DNA from: Thermomucor indicae-seudaticae
Lineage: Eukaryota > Mucoromycota > Mucoromycetes > Mucorales > Lichtheimiaceae
DNA: 60,012 nucleotides
Reading direction: 5' to 3'
Assembly (NCBI GenBank): GCA_000787465.1
Contig: JSYX01000171.1
Location: 1-60,012, forward strand
A program made the position numbers and the translations under genes. Positions 45,626 through 56,463 of this stretch are shown here, piece by piece. Below the pieces are notes generated by a model that searched no databases, was not told the DNA's origin, and was given only the letters and a program-made list of their open reading frames with translations. The first letter of the stretch is position 1. Every line of letters begins with the position of its first letter.

Positions 45626-46535
45626 ATGTTTATCCAATAATCATACGTTCTCTCTCACGCTGTGAGCCAATGGTGTTTACGAAGGTTCCTCCAATCGCGG
45701 TTGTAGCTGGATTTTCCATTTTCGTTTCCTTAGATCGTTTTGGATGCAAAATATTCAATATATGCGCGAACGATGCAGATTGCAGATTAAGGAGTAAAAA
45801 GAAGCATTTTATTTTTACAATACCAAATCCAATACAGATTGAGTGAAGGAATGTATTATCCAGATCTACTTGGAGACAACCCTGACTAAACTAGAAAGCT
45901 TTTTATAACGTACCTGAAGTTTTATGACCATCCTGACAGCGTGCGACATCTAAGAATACGTGAATGCAGTGGTTGGAACAGACGAAGCAGACTATAGGCG
46001 AAAAAAGTTGTGAATATCTGAGGCTCAACACGTTATGTTCGAATCTTACACAAAGGGCTTGGCGAATATCATGGGTATCAAGGAAAGCCCGACAGCATTC
46101 GTGTTTCTTTCTGATTTCTAAGGAAAAGAAAAAGAAAAAGACGTGTTGAGGATGAGCGCTGTGTCGTGTGGCAGTGTTGGTGATGGTACCTTGGGGCAAA
46201 CCCGCTTAGCGACCTTTCGATAGTACTGAAGCCCTTCGCAACTACGTTTGCGATTCGCTAGTGAGTGTATACGAAGAACTTATGGAAAGATAAAAATCAA
46301 TAGACATACCTTACTTTTTCTTTTCCATTGAGAAGAGTTGGTGAAAGAAGTGAGAAAAAGGGTCACTGCACAATACCAGAAGTTATAGACGCTGTATGCA
46401 GGAGATCGCATTAATTGCTTGGAGGCTCATACGCAAAGTGCTATCCTTCTTACTTCAGTTAGCTAATACGCAAAAAATATGGCATAACGTAAGAGTAAAA
46501 ACTTACTGAAATATTAAGATACTTTTGCGTTATAG

Positions 46536-47553
46536 ATGGATTCCATTCGTGCTCAAAGACGAATGCAACGCCAACAACAACAAGGGCAAGCCGAGATATC
46601 GCAGCTTCGCCAGGAGGTGTCGCAACTGGGCAGTCAGGTCCAAGAACGGACTTGCAACAATAGTCTGCTGCTCAACGAAGTGCGTGCAGTCAGCATGGCA
46701 GTCATTGGGCAGCCTGGCCAAAGGCAAGCCGTGGCAGGGCCAATCGCCACGGAACACGATGGCGACTATGGTCGTAACTGTGATGTGTCGGTATGGTCAT
46801 GCGAAACAGTACTAAAAAGGTGATATGCGAAGATCTAAAGCTTGTCCTGCCATGGCAGAGACGCATTCGTGATTGGGAGAAAGGATGTCGGCCTGGCGAA
46901 AACTTTCGGTACGACCTTCGCTTCACCGATCAGCATAACCAGGAGGTGACAAGTCGCCTCAAAGAATACATCCGGGGCCAACCGACGCTCTCCATACCTC
47001 ACGATGCCTTGCATTGCAAGATTCGTAAGTTTTTCGACAATCAACGTGAGAAGTCGAAACGGTCGGCCGAGCGAAACGATGCATTGAGGGCGATTTCTCG
47101 TCGCAGCAGCCGCGTCACGAAAGTAAAGAAACGACGCAGTAAATATCGTGGAATCGTTAACGAGTTGTATTATCGAGAAACTGGCCCGTAGAAAAAAGCA
47201 GCTGGCCAAGCACATCGAACAGCTGCGCGAAGAGTTTAACGGTGGAGACGAGACGAAGCTGCTCTGCCGAGAATGCATGTCCGATGAGGAGAGCGAGGGT
47301 GAGAATCGCCTTGTGGTGCGTCGACCAAGCTGGCGTAGTGAAGAAGTAAGTTGTTCAGAGCTTCCGAAAAGGGACTTTTGAGATAACATTTTCAACACAG
47401 GCAACCCGTTTCTTCATGCGGTTGGACCAGTTTGCTGACGAGGAGACGACTGCCAGAAAAGGACTCTTGTACAGCAAACGGTACGATGTGAAACAAGTTG
47501 AACTGTCCGAACGCTTGGCGAATGAATTGCCATCCTGGGCGAAGCAAGACTGA
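46536..47553 (+). CDS. Accessory protein of the CACTA element (possible frame damage)
   Basis: Exon-like pieces run from ATG 46536 (MDSIRAQRRMQRQQQQGQAE, then a coiled coil) to the TGA at 47551-47553. Between are a basic DNA-binding-like middle (LVLPWQRRIRDWEKGCRPGE, NFRYDLRFTDQHN, IRGQPTLSIPHDALHCKIRK) and a helical end (RRKKQLAKHIEQLREEF, ECMSDEES, RLDQFADEETTARKGL). A GTAAGT intron separates the last exon (acceptor about 47401). The reading frame changes near 46785 and again near 47190 without clean splice sites, so frameshifts are likely. CACTA elements commonly carry a second, transposase-partner gene; the position inside the termini supports that role. Confidence 0.55.
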
Positions 47554-47646
47554 ATAATTTTTATTATTATAACATATAATAGAAACAGAACATGAACAAA
47601 GAAAAGGGTGGTTGGTTGGGGTCAGGGTTGGAAAAAAAAAAAGGCG

Positions 47647-50634
47647 TTACGCAGAGACTCTTTTCGGCAGTGGAATGACTACTGTTTTTCCGTTACGGCT
47701 ATTTTGCGACCCGTATTTCACAACAGCAACCTGCGAGTAAATTCTTTGCGCCGGGAGAATGCATTCGTGCGACAGCGCCATCAATTCACTGCGCCATTCT
47801 TCTAGACCTTCTTCCTCGAATCGCTGATTATTTGCTGAAGATGTCGCGTACCAGCGGACGAAGGCGAAATAGTGAGGAACATCACGACCCTGGATGCGCA
47901 AGGTGTGCCGGAAGAAGTACTGTATTTCGCCTGGCCATGCTACGACACCGTCTCCGTACCGTTCTGCAAGTAGCGCCTGTATGTGGGAACCGCGCTGCGA
48001 TCTTGCTTCCGAGCTACGGTACGTCTGTCCCAGAAGTGTCATTGTCTTCATCTTTTCGATATAGTTGTTGACAAATGGTCTATCTGGTCGCGCATGCCGG
48101 TAGTCGTCAAGGTCTTCCGTCCCGTAAGTAATCTTGTAGTATGCGAGAAGGCAAGAATAATGTTCTTCCTTCATAACAATAGCATCTTCCAGTTTCAGCG
48201 GGAAAGATGATGGTGGCAACGGCTCGCTACCCGTGACATTAGTGATCTGTGTGGACAGGCGGACGAAGGCAGGTAGATCGAAAGTGGCGAAGTTGGCATC
48301 TGCGTTGTAGTCGCTTGCGCCGAAGAATCGATAAAGGAACTCTAATTGACTCGGTGAATTGGAAAGATGCGAAGATACGGAACGGATAAAATCCCCTTCG
48401 TGCACCTTTTCAAGGAACTTGTTCAGGAAGGTAACCTCGAAAGCGTCCTTATGGTTCGTGTCGATATCCTTCAGAAGGCCGTTGAAACGTTCGAAGCTAA
48501 ACAGCCAAAAAGCATAGATTGGTCCAAAGTCCTCGATAGTTTCTCGAAGGTGCAGGTGGAGGTGCATGTTTGGAGTGATGCTATCCCGTCCGTATAATTC
48601 TTCACAACCTTGGCAAAACTGCAAGAGGAAATTATGTGCTTCATCGATCTCATCGTATGTTATGGAAGGCTTGGAGAGCAAGCGGCAAGCATTGACGAAA
48701 TTCATCCAATTGCGCATGGCGTTTTCGGGAAGATAATTCTTCAGGACAAATGGAGAATATGCTATGCACCAGGATCTCCACTTGTCGGCCTTCATGAACT
48801 TGAAACCGCCTTCGATCTTCTTCTTGAGAGGTGGGAATGAGGTCGGTAAAACCACACCGTTGGCGAGCGATTGCATTTCTCTGAGCTTTTCATCATCAAG
48901 GAATTTGTGCTTCTGCTATATAGCGATCATGCGTTTCGCCGTGCCGAGGAAAATGTTATGCATTGGATCAATTATGGTGTGCCACACGGGATCGAAGTAT
49001 TCTAGGCGATGAAGTTCGGACCAGCGAGTTCCTGTCTTGTATTCTATCTCCCGTCTTTCGGCGTATGTCGTCGCGTCCCTCCATTGTTCCGCATACTCCC
49101 TGTTGCTTTCTTTGGTACGAAGCACCCACTGGCTCAGGTCAAATTCAGAATAATCGATGGCTCGGCTTCCAGGAAAAACGTCAAACTGCCGGTTGCATTT
49201 ATGACAAGCGCACTTGCTTGCATGAGGTGTGAATCCGCTGGTCTTTCGAGCGGCCGGTATATCGCAAGCATTCATCAGCAATGCTGCACGGACGTTGATC
49301 CCTTCTGGATGGTTATAGGTAGGCATGTTCACGCCATGATAAAGCTTCAGTAGCTCATGGACGAGAGGTCGCAGGTAGTGGTTGAGGTCCGCGCATTGAG
49401 GCTCTTTTGGATCGGGCATGACACCGACCAAAATGACGTTTTCCATCTTGTAACGATCAGCTCTCGGCAAGTTGTTGATTGTGAGGTAAATGGCGCCACA
49501 TGAGTACTGTTCCAGATCACAGAATGGGTTGAACCAATCGACATTTAGAGTCAAGAGCAATGAATGAGATCGGTTGACAAAAGGAGTGCCGTCTGCTGCG
49601 CTGAAACTTGTCCACTGAAACCCGCCATAGACATCGAACAAAGTGTTGGGTTCTCGCGTGCGGTTTCTCCATTCCTCAATCTTTGATTCGAAAGTGGGCC
49701 GGCTGAAAAAGGTCCTTAGCGTCTTTTCCAGTGAATTATAGGCGAACTGCTTCTTAGGATACATTCGATTGCCGGACTGGATCACTAATGGCGTGCCACA
49801 AGCGGCTGCTGAAGGTAGGTCTTTGTAGGGGCAATGCACCTCCGGAGACATGTACTCGTAAATGCTGTGACCTTTCTCGCAGACTTTGCAACGTATCACA
49901 TGGTCTGTGATCGCTGCGAAGCCGGTCCACTGTCTCAACGTTGCAATGGTCGTCGGTGTCTGATAAACATGCCCAAATGCGGCCAGAAGTAGGGTAAGGA
50001 ATTGAATGAGGATGCCGGCTGCCCGTTCGGGTAGATCATGGAGTTGAAAAAGTACCAGGAAGATATAGGTAAAAAGAATGGGTGATGGGGTGTTGGCAAG
50101 ATGGGATCTCTCTGCGTTGACGAACAATGATAGCATGCAAGAGCTTAATAAATGGTGCCACATGCTGTCAATGCAATGGTGACACAAACCTGTCGATTGT
50201 TCTGTGTTCTGCACTGCAACCGGCTGAAATTCCACGTCCGAGGCATCGTTATGTCGTCTGCCCGATCTTCTGCAGTTTGTTCAACAAAAACATCGTCTTC
50301 TTTCGATAAAGGAACGCTTCGTTCATGTAGTCACTCATAATTAGCACCTATCAGATTTAACGGTTATGAGAAATATGCAGCTGCGTGAAAAAGTTCAGCA
50401 ATGTTTACCATCGTCCACGTCCATGCTGAAATCAACTTCTTGATTAGAGGACTGTTCGGATCGGTCCGAAACTGCGCCCGTTTGCGACGCTTGGACAGGA
50501 GGGTCCTGGTTAATATGACGGTACATTTCTTCATCGCGATGTCGAGCTGCGGTACTGGGAGACACCCATTGGAATTTCTGAGGCGAGAGCGCGCATTTGG
50601 AACAAAAGCACGGAACAAGATCGTTACAATTCAT
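47647..50634 (-). pseudogene. Tnp2-like transposase broken by an in-frame TAG
   Basis: A first exon (50634 to about 50409) has a Cys/His start (CNDLVPCFCSKCALSP, STAARHRDEE). The main body runs about 50250-47647. It shows the Tnp2 family pattern: LTLNVDWFNPFCDLEQYSCG, IYLTINNLPRADRYKMENV, ILVGVMPDPKEP, VRAALLMNACDIPAARKTSG, CACHKCNRQF, then DPMHNIFLGTAKRMIAI (catalytic Asp region). A TAG codon (48918-48916) follows, and the same frame continues QKHKFLDDEKLREMQSLANG, ENAMRNWMNFVNACRLL, and MHLHLHLRETIEDFGPIYAF. The stop probably replaces a Trp codon (TGG to TAG). A second possible defect is a frame change near 50253. The family is Tnp2/Plavaka-like DDE transposases of the CACTA superfamily. 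Confidence 0.85.
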
Positions 50635-51050
50635 GGTAGATTCAGAAAGCAATGAGGCAAGACTTCTACCATAGGCTCTGCGTGAACCTTTTATATTTTT
50701 ATTACTGCTTAAACACCATTTATTCGTCTATTCTAGTATAGCAATATTTCTTAATTGAGTATATGGAGTGTAAAGAGAGAGCAATGCAATTAATGCAATG
50801 CTCGCATTTCCAGTGGGACTGTATACGAAGCGACGCGGATATACATGCAGATCATTTAGTTAATGCTATGATGCAAAGCAAATTCTCTCGCGTGGCAATG
50901 CATGAATGGCACGTGGGATCCTTTCATGCTCGAAATTAGATGCTTGGCTCGCAGTAGCTGACTTTGATTTCCCAAAACCACCTAAAACCGAAGTTATAGG
51001 TAGAATTATAGGTCCTAAAAACCGCCTAAAACCGTTCTTTTGGTGCAGTG

Positions 51051-51053
51051 CAC
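51051..51053. repeat. Right target-site duplication CAC
   Basis: It matches the CAC at 45399-45401. A 3-bp match alone could be chance; the position exactly at both CACTG termini makes it credible. Confidence 0.7.
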
Positions 51054-51614
51054 TAATAAGCCAGCCACTGATCGTTGGCAGAACTCGGGTCACATGTTGC
51101 TGTTGCTTGATAATGGCTCGTCGCTAAGCGTTCTATATGAATAGATAAAAGACCAGAGTGTCGCGAAAGTGATATTTATTTCCGAATCATATCTGTGTGT
51201 GTGCATACTGGTCCGTGTTGTCCAAAACGACAGCCTTATTATGTATCTGTCTCAGAAATGGCGCAGTATGTCTCCGGTTTCTCGCGCTACGCTGTAACTG
51301 TGATCGGCGTTACCATAACGTCTCAGTCACTGTAACATTCACCAAATACTCACTGCTGGAAGACGCACAGTCGACCTTGTCGCGGATTCAAATTCAACTT
51401 TGCGTGTGCATTGAGCTTCCAAAGTGCTCTGAAACTTCTGAAACTGCAACTAACTTGAGACCAACTTTTCCCATCGTAATATATCACGCAGCCGTTATTA
51501 TTATTTTTTTGTCACGCGGCCATTTAATGAAAAACATATAAAAGGAGCACCTGCGCCCTGTAACTTGTTCTTCCGGCAATTTCACATTTGGTCTGCCTTC
51601 CATTACACACTGCA
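51054..51614. promoter_or_regulatory. Promoter region of the kinase gene next to the transposon
   Basis: A 560-bp stretch lies between the transposon end and the kinase ATG. It contains a TATAAAAGG box at 51537-51545, 70 nt before the ATG. No other gene is visible. Confidence 0.5.
51537..51545 (+). promoter_or_regulatory. TATA box of the CK1-like gene
   Basis: TATAAAAGG, 70 nt upstream of the start codon; a canonical TATA element, implying inducible or tightly controlled transcription. Confidence 0.6.
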
Positions 51615-53861
51615 ATGGCATCTACACTCAGAACGCATACTCACTCAGCCCCACGCGACATCGAACAGCAGCGATCAGGCACCCCGCCCGGATCAGCCGA
51701 AACACTAAGTGGCTCAGTCCACACAGTTCAATCAGAATTAAGCGAAAACAGCCAGAACGTGGTCATCGCGAATAGGTGGCTGGCACTTGACAAGATAGGT
51801 CAAGGTTCCTTTGGCGAAGTGTTTGAAGGTAGATTGTACAAACCGCTGTTGCCAATATCGCGCATAACTGACGACGCACATTTAGCCCAGGATATCCAGA
51901 CCGGGCTGTTATACGCCATAAAAAGAGAACCAGTAACGATGCGCCATCCGCAGCTCCAGCGAGAGAGCTCAATGTACGAGCTCTTAAAAGGCGGACGTAA
52001 GCTATAGTTACTCTATAAAATGGCTTATCCTACAGAAAAAAGATTGATGACGTATAATATATATCTATGTAGCTGGCATCCCAAAATGTCATTGGTACGG
52101 TCAGCACGAGGAGTTCAACTGCCTCGTGCTGGACCTACTGGGGCCCAGCATCAAAGAAGTTCGGCAGAACGTGACGGGATTCCCCCTGGATATCGTAGTC
52201 GACCTTGGATGCCAAATGGTAAGTGGTTCGCCACACAGACGATTCCCTATGCTCATTGGAGATAATTTTGCTAGGTTGACATCCTGCATCACGTGCACTC
52301 AAAAGGCGTCATTTTCCGTGACATGAAGCCGGACAACTTCCTATTTGGATCCAACTGCCGGCTACCTGTGATCGATATGGTCAAAATCGAAGGCAATATG
52401 CCGCATTACCGGTACAACACTCCTTCCTGCCGCACGCTTTTTGAGGAATGGAGAAAGGACGGCGAACCAAAGCTGTTTATCGTTGATTTTGGGCTTGCAA
52501 CATACTGGCGTGATCAAGCTACCGGGAAACCCATCCCAGAAGGCAAGCGCAGGGCGAAGAACAAGATAGGAACAGCTCGATATGCTTCCATCAACGTTCA
52601 CTACGGACACATGCACGCACGGCGGGACGACCTTGAAGGTCTGGCCTATATAATTCTGGATCTTTTGCTCGGTTCACTACCTTGGAGTGGCGTCCAGGCG
52701 CGCAACTCAAAAGCGGGCTGGGACCGTATGCGCGCAATGAAGCGCGACACTTTCATGAGCGACCTATGCGCCGGTCATCCAACTGGTATCGTCGAATTCG
52801 TGGAGTATACGAAGAAGCTGCGTTTCGCGCAAGAACCAGACTATGAGCTGCTGAAGCGATACTTACGGGGCTCATTGCCCGGAGGGGAGTTCTCTGAACC
52901 CACACGTTCACCCTTCGGAGGTGGCACTGTACCTCAGGATATATACCACCGAGAGGACACGGATCAACAGAAAGCGGCGACTCGCGTACCGGAACCTTTG
53001 CAACGTGCACACACAGAGTCTACCAAAGGCTTCAGCCAGGTCCAGATCCAGCCTGATGGTTCGTCCACATCGATGGCCAAGCCGCTCGTGTGGCGAACAC
53101 GAGATTCAGAAAAGCGAGTCGGGTGGTACACGTACAAACACGAACAAGAACCATGGAACCCGCAGATCGACTGGGATAACAAAGTTCCGCAGAATGCACC
53201 TGCTACACCATCTTGGGGCGAGGATCTGCCCAATGTGTCTTGGGGATCAAAAGAAAAGGACACCAGTGGCTGGGGTCAAGTTCAAACAGGCGGGTGGTCT
53301 CAAAAAGACGCGGTGGCGGAACAAAACGCGTCAGGCTGGGGACATGCCAAGGTGGAGCCGGCGACATCCGCGCCACCAGCCAAGCCAAGTATGACCACGG
53401 AGCCTCCTCCTTGGCAAACCAAACACGAACAATGGCCAATGCAGCATGATGCCAGCGATAGCTGGAAATGTATTACCGCAGACAGCGGATGGGGTAATAT
53501 TATGGAACCATTCCAACAGCAACAGGGCTGGCAAGCGCCGAGTCAGCCTGTAACAACACAGACATGGAAAATTCAGGATGAAGGAGCCAATGATTCCTGG
53601 AAACAATATCACGAGGGCACAAGTCAGCATCGACGCGCACCGGCAGAAATGAAAAGCACACCAAGATCCGCGTCGCCAAAGCAGCAACAGCAATACCGGA
53701 GTGCTAGGCAGTCTAGCCCCGAGACTCCCAATCCCAAGCAGGATCTTGCAGGTCGCTGGAGTCTGCGAAAAGGTGGGGACGGGTGGGTTCTGATGGATAA
53801 TCCCACAGAACAAAGAAGAAGCCCCCGATACCGCAAGAGACGCGAGAATAAGCACCCCTAA
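51615..53861 (+). CDS. Casein-kinase-1-like kinase with WG/GW-rich tail
   Basis: Three exons (51615 to about 51992, about 52079-52218, about 52275-53861), about 700 residues. The kinase domain follows a 50-residue polar leader: KIGQGSFGEVFEG (glycine loop), YAIKRE (ATP lysine), CHWYGQHEEFNCLVLDLLGP (CK1-type LLGPSI hallmark), VIFRDMKPDNFLFG, FIVDFGLATYWRD, and KIGTARYASINVHYG (CK1 signature). The catalytic loop reads FRD where CK1 has HRD; catalytic Asp, Lys, Asn and DFG are kept. About 40 extra residues (NCRLPVIDMVKIEGN to EEWRKDGEPKL) sit between NFLFG and DFG. The tail, from about 53080 to the end, is disordered. It repeats Trp next to Gly: PSWGED, VSWGSK, SGWGQV, GGWSQK, SGWGHA, SGWGNI, plus isolated Trp. 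Such tails can act as Argonaute hooks; that is inference. Confidence 0.88.
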
Positions 53862-54655
53862 CCTTACTAAGCTGTAACACCTAAGAACAATAAATACTCT
53901 TATGTTTTCAGTATACTGATCGATGTCTGAATGACGGATCTGCTGGGTTTTTTCCAGGTATAGGTACACTTGAGATAACGATCGGGCGAGCACTGTACGT
54001 ACAGTAGGTGTAATGGTAATCCAACTTTGGAGGATACGACAGCATGACTTTGTGAAATCGATTACAACCTTCGCAACCGAGTTCGCGCCCATAGCCAGTC
54101 TCGACTTGGATGGCGCAAACCGTCTGCACAGGGGGGAAACGATGTCTTGCAACAACCAACCGACGGTCACTGGACCATGACCGCGTTGCATATAAACGAC
54201 GACGCTTGGTGGCGACTGGATCATGACAATAACCTGTTCGGCCTTCAGCCTCACATAAAAGATCATTGAGTGTGTGTATTCAATATGCGCTCATGGTAAG
54301 TCAAAGCTTGACTCAGACCCCACTGCGTTTGTTTGATCACTTATTTGGAAAGGTTATGACAAAGGCTCGGTTGGGGCGTAAACGTATTTCCGGAATATGA
54401 TTTTGCATGTCGTTCAACACGGCATTTGTCTTGTAATAAAGGCATAAACAATGGTTAGAACGTAAATGAATACCTTTATTTTCATACGGAGTGTAGCGAC
54501 AGCGCTTTTATCAGATCAACACGAGACGCAGTTACAAGCATATAGAGAGAGAGGTGTCGGAATGACCCGGCCCAAAAAATTTCCCACCCATCCTTTTCTA
54601 TATAACTCGTCGTCGTCTTTGTGAACGATACCTCTCTTTTGCTTTTTTTGGGACC
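53862..54655. other. Intergenic region with GCDH promoter
   Basis: About 800 bp without a gene. A perfect 14-bp palindrome, ACTGTACGTACAGT, lies at 53992-54005. A TATATAA box at 54599-54605 is 51 nt upstream of the GCDH ATG. Confidence 0.5.
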
Positions 54656-56269
54656 ATGTTTTCTCGTCACCTTGTTCGTACTAGTTTGAAGGCTGCTCGT
54701 CGGCCAATGGCCGTCCGTGCCGGAAGCACCTTTGCAAAGTACAACTGGCAAGACCCCTTGAATCTGGAAAAACTGCTTACGGACGAGGAAAAGATGGTCA
54801 GGTAAAAAACCAAGAAGAAAAGGAAGGAGGGGAGCCGCCGCTTATATGGATACGATCCAGAGACGCAGCTCGTGATTATTGCCAGGGAAAACTGCAACCT
54901 CGCGTTTTGGAAGCATACAGACACGAGAGTAAAAGTTCACCTAGAAACAACAAGGTTTCTTTTGTACTCATGAGCTAGCCATGTAGAGTTTGATCGCGAG
55001 ATTTTGTATGAAATGGGTGAACTTGGTTTCCTGGGCTCGACGATTGAAGGTTATGGTTGTGCTGGTGTGTCTTCGGTTGCTTATGGTTTGACGGCCCGTG
55101 AAGTGGAATAGTATGCATAAAGGAACAAGGTTGGGCTGTGCCTATGTTGACGATTACGTCTTTTAGCGTTGACTCTGGATACCGATCGGCCATGTCTGTC
55201 CAGTCTTCGCTTGTGATGCACCCAATCAACGCCTATGGCACGGATGCTCAAAAGGAAAAGTATCTTCCTCAGTTAGGCAAGTGGCGGGAACATCGCTGAT
55301 ATATATATATATATAAATCACTAAAAAACGCCTCTTCTTTTAGCCAAGGGTAACCTGGTTGGTTGCTTTGGTTTGACGGAACCCAACCATGGCTCTGATC
55401 CTGCTGGTATGGAGACGACGGCCAGAAAGGTGAATGGCCACTATGTGTTGAATGGTAGCAAGACGTGGATCACGAACTCTCCTATTGCCGACGTCTTTAT
55501 CGTGTGGGCCAAGAATTTGGATGAAGACGGCGCGATCCGTGGCTTCATCCTGGAAAAGGTAAGGGAAATTGGTCTATTTAGGTTTGCAGGCCGGTTATTT
55601 ATTTATTTATTCATTCATTTCACAGGGTATGCCAGGTCTGGAGGCTCCTGCGATCAAAGGCAAATTCTCGCTCCGCGCATCGATTACGGGTATGATTATG
55701 ATGGACAATGTACAGGTGCCTGTGGAGAACATGCTGCCGAATGCCAAGGGTCTCAAGGGTCCCTTTGGCTGCTTGAACAATGCTCGTTATGGTATTGCTT
55801 GGGGCGCATTGGGTGCCGCCGAGTTTTGCTTGAATCAAGCCCGTCAGTATACTTTGGAACGCAAGCAGTTTGGTAAACCGTTGGCTAGCCGCCAATTGAT
55901 CCAAAAGAAACTGGCTGATGCGCACACAGAGGTTAGAAACAATGACAACCAAAGCGGCAGACAGAAATCATAACTTTACTTTTTTAGATTGCTATTGGTC
56001 TTCAGGCCTGTTTGCAAGTCGGCCGTCTGAAGGACTCAAACGAATTGGCTCCTGAAATGATTTCGATGATCAAGCGTAACTCGTGTGGAAAAGCTCTGCA
56101 GATTGCCCGCGAATGCCGGGATATGCTGGGCGGCAACGGTATCTCGGACGAGTATCACATTATCCGTCACGCTGCCAACCTGGAGGCTGTCGCGACTTAT
56201 GAAGGCACGATGGACATCCATGCACTTATTCTCGGCAAAGCCATCACTGGTATTCCCGCCTTTGCATAA
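54656..56269 (+). CDS. Glutaryl-CoA dehydrogenase, mitochondrial
   Basis: A FAD enzyme of lysine/tryptophan breakdown that converts glutaryl-CoA to crotonyl-CoA and CO2. About seven exons. It begins with a mitochondrial leader ([20 protein letters not shown]). The acyl-CoA dehydrogenase pattern follows: [179 protein letters not shown], and [20 protein letters not shown]. The Glu in YEGT is the expected catalytic base, and [11 protein letters not shown] is typical of GCDH. The TATATAA box lies 51 nt before the ATG. The intron near 55295-55330 contains an AT repeat. The gene converges on the MIR gene (194 bp between stops). Confidence 0.95.
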
Positions 56270-56463
56270 AGCCATATAGATTCCCACATCCTTCATTTTC
56301 CGCCCGTATCATGAAGAAACTGTTCGTCTTTGTGTGTAAGTCCTTCCACTAATGTATAATAAATCAGTTTGTCTTAATAATGCAGGACGCAAAAGGGTCA
56401 GTTGGCACAAAACGAATGTGTTTTCGGTTTATTGCGGGGTTGGTATCATCAGAGAAGGTGCCT

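Larger units (their letters stand above)
45402..51050. mobile_element. Complete CACTA-superfamily (EnSpm, Tnp2-type) DNA transposon
   Basis: Ends: the left terminus reads CACTGCGCC (45402-45410), and the right terminus, read inwards on the minus strand, reads CACTGCACC (51050-51042). Both are followed, nine bases further in, by GTTTTAGG. The 3-bp CAC before the left end (45399-45401) is repeated after the right end (51051-51053), matching the usual 3-bp duplication of CACTA elements. Copies of TTTTAGG/CCTAAAA, often as TTTTAGGTACC, are spread over 45420-45625 and 50980-51035. Such subterminal arrays bind the transposase accessory protein in plant CACTA elements. Cargo is an accessory gene (+) and a Tnp2-like transposase (-), tail to tail. 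Length is 5649 bp. The in-frame stop in the transposase suggests it no longer moves by itself. Confidence 0.88.

Noticed and set aside
53331..54266. 311-codon minus-strand frame opposite the kinase tail
   Set aside because: It is the antisense of the WG-rich coding tail; it has no motifs, and the plus strand is clearly the coding one.
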